Assembly (NCBI GenBank): GCA_044344975.1
Contig: JBIJBY010000083.1
Coordinates: 1 to 5,786 of the forward strand
From: IMCC26077 sp044344975
Lineage (GTDB): Bacteria; Actinomycetota; Actinomycetes; Nanopelagicales; Nanopelagicaceae
DNA length: 5,786 bases
Reading direction: 5' to 3'
Shown here piece after piece: positions 4,883-5,786 of this stretch. A model generated the notes under the pieces. It was not told the DNA's origin. It saw only the letters and a program-made list of their open reading frames with translations, and did not search any database. Within the stretch, counting starts at the first letter, position 1. Each line of letters starts with the position of its first letter. The translations under genes and the position numbers were made by a program.

Positions 4883-5786
4883 ATGGCCGAACTCACGATC
4901 CGCCCCGAGGAGATTCGTGATGCCCTGGCGAAGTTTGTAAAGACTTTCGAACCAGGTGGCGCTACTCGCGAAGAGACAGGTGTTGTAGTCGAAGCGGGTG
5001 ATGGAATTGCTCGTATTGAAGGCCTACCTTCAACAATGACCAACGAGTTGTTGCAATTTGAGAATGGGACTCTTGGCCTCGCACTCAACCTTGATGTACG
5101 CGAGATCGGCGTCGTTATCCTCGGTGAGTACACCGGTATTGAAGAGGGCACCAAGGTCAGCCGAACTGGTGAAATTCTCTCCGTTCCAGTGGGAAATGGT
5201 TTCTTGGGTCGCGTGGTCGATCCTCTTGGTCGTCCGATTGATGGCAAGGGTCCAATTGCAGAAGAGGCGCGTCGCGCACTCGAACTTCAGGCGCCATCGG
5301 TTGTACAACGCCAACCAGTTAAAGAGCCTATGCAGACAGGCATCAAAGCAATCGACGCAATGACCGCGATCGGGCGTGGCCAGCGTCAGCTCATTATTGG
5401 TGACCGCCAAACTGGTAAGACTGCAATCGCAATCGACACCATCATTAACCAGCGTGAAAACTGGAAATCAGGCGATCCAAAGAAGCAAGTGAAATGTATT
5501 TATGTTGCAATCGGCCAGAAGGGTTCAACGATAGCCTCAGTTCGTGCAGCTCTTGAAGAAGCTGGCGCACTTGAATACACAACGATCGTTGCATCACCTG
5601 CCTCAGATCCAGCAGGCTTCAAATATCTTGCTCCATACACTGGTTCTGCAATTGGTCAGCACTGGATGTACAAGGGCGAGCATGTCTTGATTATTTTCGA
5701 TGACCTCTCAAAGCAAGCAGAGGCCTATCGCTCAGTCTCGCTCCTACTTCGCCGACCACCAGGTCGCGAAGCGTACCCAGGAGATG
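4883..5786 (+). CDS. atpA: F0F1 ATP synthase subunit alpha, N-terminal part (3' end outside window)
   Basis: Alpha alternates with beta in the F1 head and carries the non-catalytic, regulatory nucleotide sites. The first 301 codons of an expected 500-550 are present and open to the window edge. MAELTIRPEEIRDAL matches the actinobacterial start. The beta-barrel domain follows with ETGVVVEAGDGIARIEGLP (in the early 30s to 50s) and ALNLDVREIGVVILGEY. In the nucleotide-binding domain, VKEPMQTGIKAIDAMTAIGRG precedes the Walker A motif GDRQTGKT (173-180, Lys179 and Thr180), then YVAIGQKGST, and the Walker B stretch VLIIFDDLSKQAEAYR with Asp273 and Asp274. The last residues LLLRRPPGREAYPGD are nearly invariant in the family. 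Both Walker motifs lie four residues later than in E. coli. The gene follows atpH by 70 bases, with a tetraloop hairpin and a strong AAGGAG. The C-terminal extension that limits ATP hydrolysis in mycobacteria cannot be judged here. Confidence 0.97.
   Translation, partial: MAELTIRPEEIRDALAKFVKTFEPGGATREETGVVVEAGDGIARIEGLPSTMTNELLQFENGTLGLALNLDVREIGVVILGEYTGIEEGTKVSRTGEILSVPVGNGFLGRVVDPLGRPIDGKGPIAEEARRALELQAPSVVQRQPVKEPMQTGIKAIDAMTAIGRGQRQLIIGDRQTGKTAIAIDTIINQRENWKSGDPKKQVKCIYVAIGQKGSTIASVRAALEEAGALEYTTIVASPASDPAGFKYLAPYTGSAIGQHWMYKGEHVLIIFDDLSKQAEAYRSVSLLLRRPPGREAYPGD

Noticed and set aside
4780..5247. 155-codon open frame on the - strand across the atpH-atpA junction
   Set aside because: It is antisense to the conserved start of atpA; its Ser/Arg/Pro-rich translation is a typical shadow of the coding strand.

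Overview
The window is an ordinary, tightly packed housekeeping stretch from an actinobacterium. All genes are on the + strand, and protein sequence identifies every one with good confidence. The order is glyA (3' part), wecA-type glycosyl-1-phosphate transferase, atpI-like, atpZ-like, atpB, atpE, atpF, atpH, atpA (5' part). The glyA-wecA-atp order, the Streptomyces-like b and delta subunits, the long delta subunit and an alpha subunit opening MAELTI all point to Actinobacteria. The base composition is near 50% G+C overall, with A+T-rich stretches in wecA and atpB, and the genes are very closely spaced. That would suit a streamlined low-GC actinobacterium such as a freshwater acI-type lineage, but the lineage is an inference that I cannot settle from this sequence.

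Layout. Positions 1-553 hold the C-terminal part of serine hydroxymethyltransferase. Positions 553-1668 hold the membrane enzyme that starts undecaprenyl-linked glycan synthesis; its ATG overlaps the glyA stop by one base. Positions 1665-2045 (GTGA overlap with wecA) and 2055-2282 hold two small membrane proteins, AtpI-like and AtpZ-like, thought to help F0 assembly or ion supply. From 2384 the F1F0 ATP synthase operon runs a, c, b, delta, alpha, in the usual bacterial order, and leaves the window inside alpha. Gamma, beta and epsilon are expected downstream.

The gene products fit together as follows: subunits a, b and c form the membrane proton channel, rotor ring and stator foot; delta clamps b to the head; alpha forms the head with beta. 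AtpI and AtpZ are accessory. WecA and GlyA share the transcription unit but act in envelope glycan and one-carbon metabolism. The only gaps longer than 50 bases lie before atpB, atpE, atpH and atpA. Three of these contain short hairpins without U tracts, so they are more likely to tune translation or mRNA decay within a long transcript than to end it. I found no convincing promoter, terminator, RNA gene, mobile element, repeat array or CRISPR.

I do not see an undescribed system. The points most worth a second look are the hairpins between genes, the altered glycine motif in subunit c, the swapped His/Glu pair in subunit a, the internal repeat in delta, and the presence of both AtpI and AtpZ in an order opposite to that of Bacillus.
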